Shown here: positions 63,910 to 64,000 of the stretch, in pieces
Numbering within the stretch: position 1 is the first letter of the stretch
Layout: each line of letters starts with the position of its first letter
Source: Iodobacter sp. BJB302
Lineage (GTDB): Bacteria > Pseudomonadota > Gammaproteobacteria > Burkholderiales > Chitinibacteraceae
DNA length: 64,000 bases
Assembly: GCF_002735645.1 (NCBI RefSeq)
Contig: NZ_PDZG01000001.1
Span: forward strand, 1-64,000
Direction of reading: 5' to 3'
The notes under the pieces: model-generated
Told to the model about the DNA's origin: nothing
The model's input: the letters and a program-made list of their open reading frames with translations, nothing else
The model's database searches: none
Translations under genes and position numbers: made by a program

Positions 63910-64000
<91 letters not shown>

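Overview
The window is a stretch of chromosome from a Gram-negative betaproteobacterium, most likely of the order Neisseriales (Chromobacteriaceae, Iodobacter/Deefgea-like). This placement is inference from protein content: betaproteobacterial families (DUF2863, a phasin, a PhaM-like granule protein), AcnB, MaeB, AdhE, a complete Bam/Lpx envelope block and MotAB flagellar stators. No rRNA or tRNA gene, CRISPR array or prophage was seen. Most of the window is well-conserved core genome on the minus strand. The accessory part lies at the left edge.

Region by region. (1) 1-403 is the end of an IS66-family insertion sequence, with terminal inverted repeat and tnpA. (2) 404-1892 holds a structured leader-like segment, the decayed 3' end of an mgtA-type Mg2+ ATPase gene, and an intact mgtC. 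(3) 1940-6424 carries adhE behind an ANR/FNR-type promoter, a small AT-hook/RHH-like gene, a phasin gene whose promoter is flanked by two identical 15-bp operators, and a YjfB-like gene. (4) 6548-13849 carries dnaE, maeB, a phaM-like gene and mltA on the plus strand. (5) 13973-18542 carries an outer-membrane barrel, a Rieske oxygenase and acnB on the minus strand. (6) 18723-24234 carries a DEAD-box helicase gene with a long leader, a GNAT gene, a DUF2863 gene and a diguanylate cyclase gene on the plus strand.

(7) 24285-36841 on the minus strand is a long core run: uvrC, pgsA, a DAHP-synthase-like gene, META/DUF4377, tyrA, an aldo/keto reductase, cmk, rpsA, ihfB, lapA, lapB, pyrF and hldA. (8) 37088-43441 has a small membrane protein, hldD, a predicted cytoplasmic GH9 hydrolase paired with a ROK sugar kinase, ung with a PilZ-like partner, and a periplasmic alpha-carbonic anhydrase. 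(9) 43456-48156 holds a SpoU-type rRNA methyltransferase, an HDOD protein, a membrane-anchored methyltransferase and motBA. (10) 48280-62970 is the conserved envelope/translation block read leftwards: rpsB, tsf, pyrH, frr, uppS, cdsA, dxr, rseP, bamA, skp, lpxD, fabZ, lpxA, lpxB, rnhB. (11) 62971-63912 is gene-poor and leads into trxB, cut by the window end.

How the genes work together. The block in (10) couples ribosome production, isoprenoid and phospholipid precursor supply, outer-membrane protein assembly and lipid A synthesis. LapA/LapB, HldA and HldD add LPS quality control and heptose supply. AdhE (under an oxygen-sensing promoter), MaeB and AcnB cover central carbon flow. The phasin and PhaM-like proteins indicate polyhydroxyalkanoate storage. 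The most unusual item is the DAHP-synthase-like gene beside tyrA. It keeps the fold and regulatory domain but appears to have lost all four metal ligands and the KPRT catalytic motif, so it looks like a pseudoenzyme or an enzyme with a changed function.
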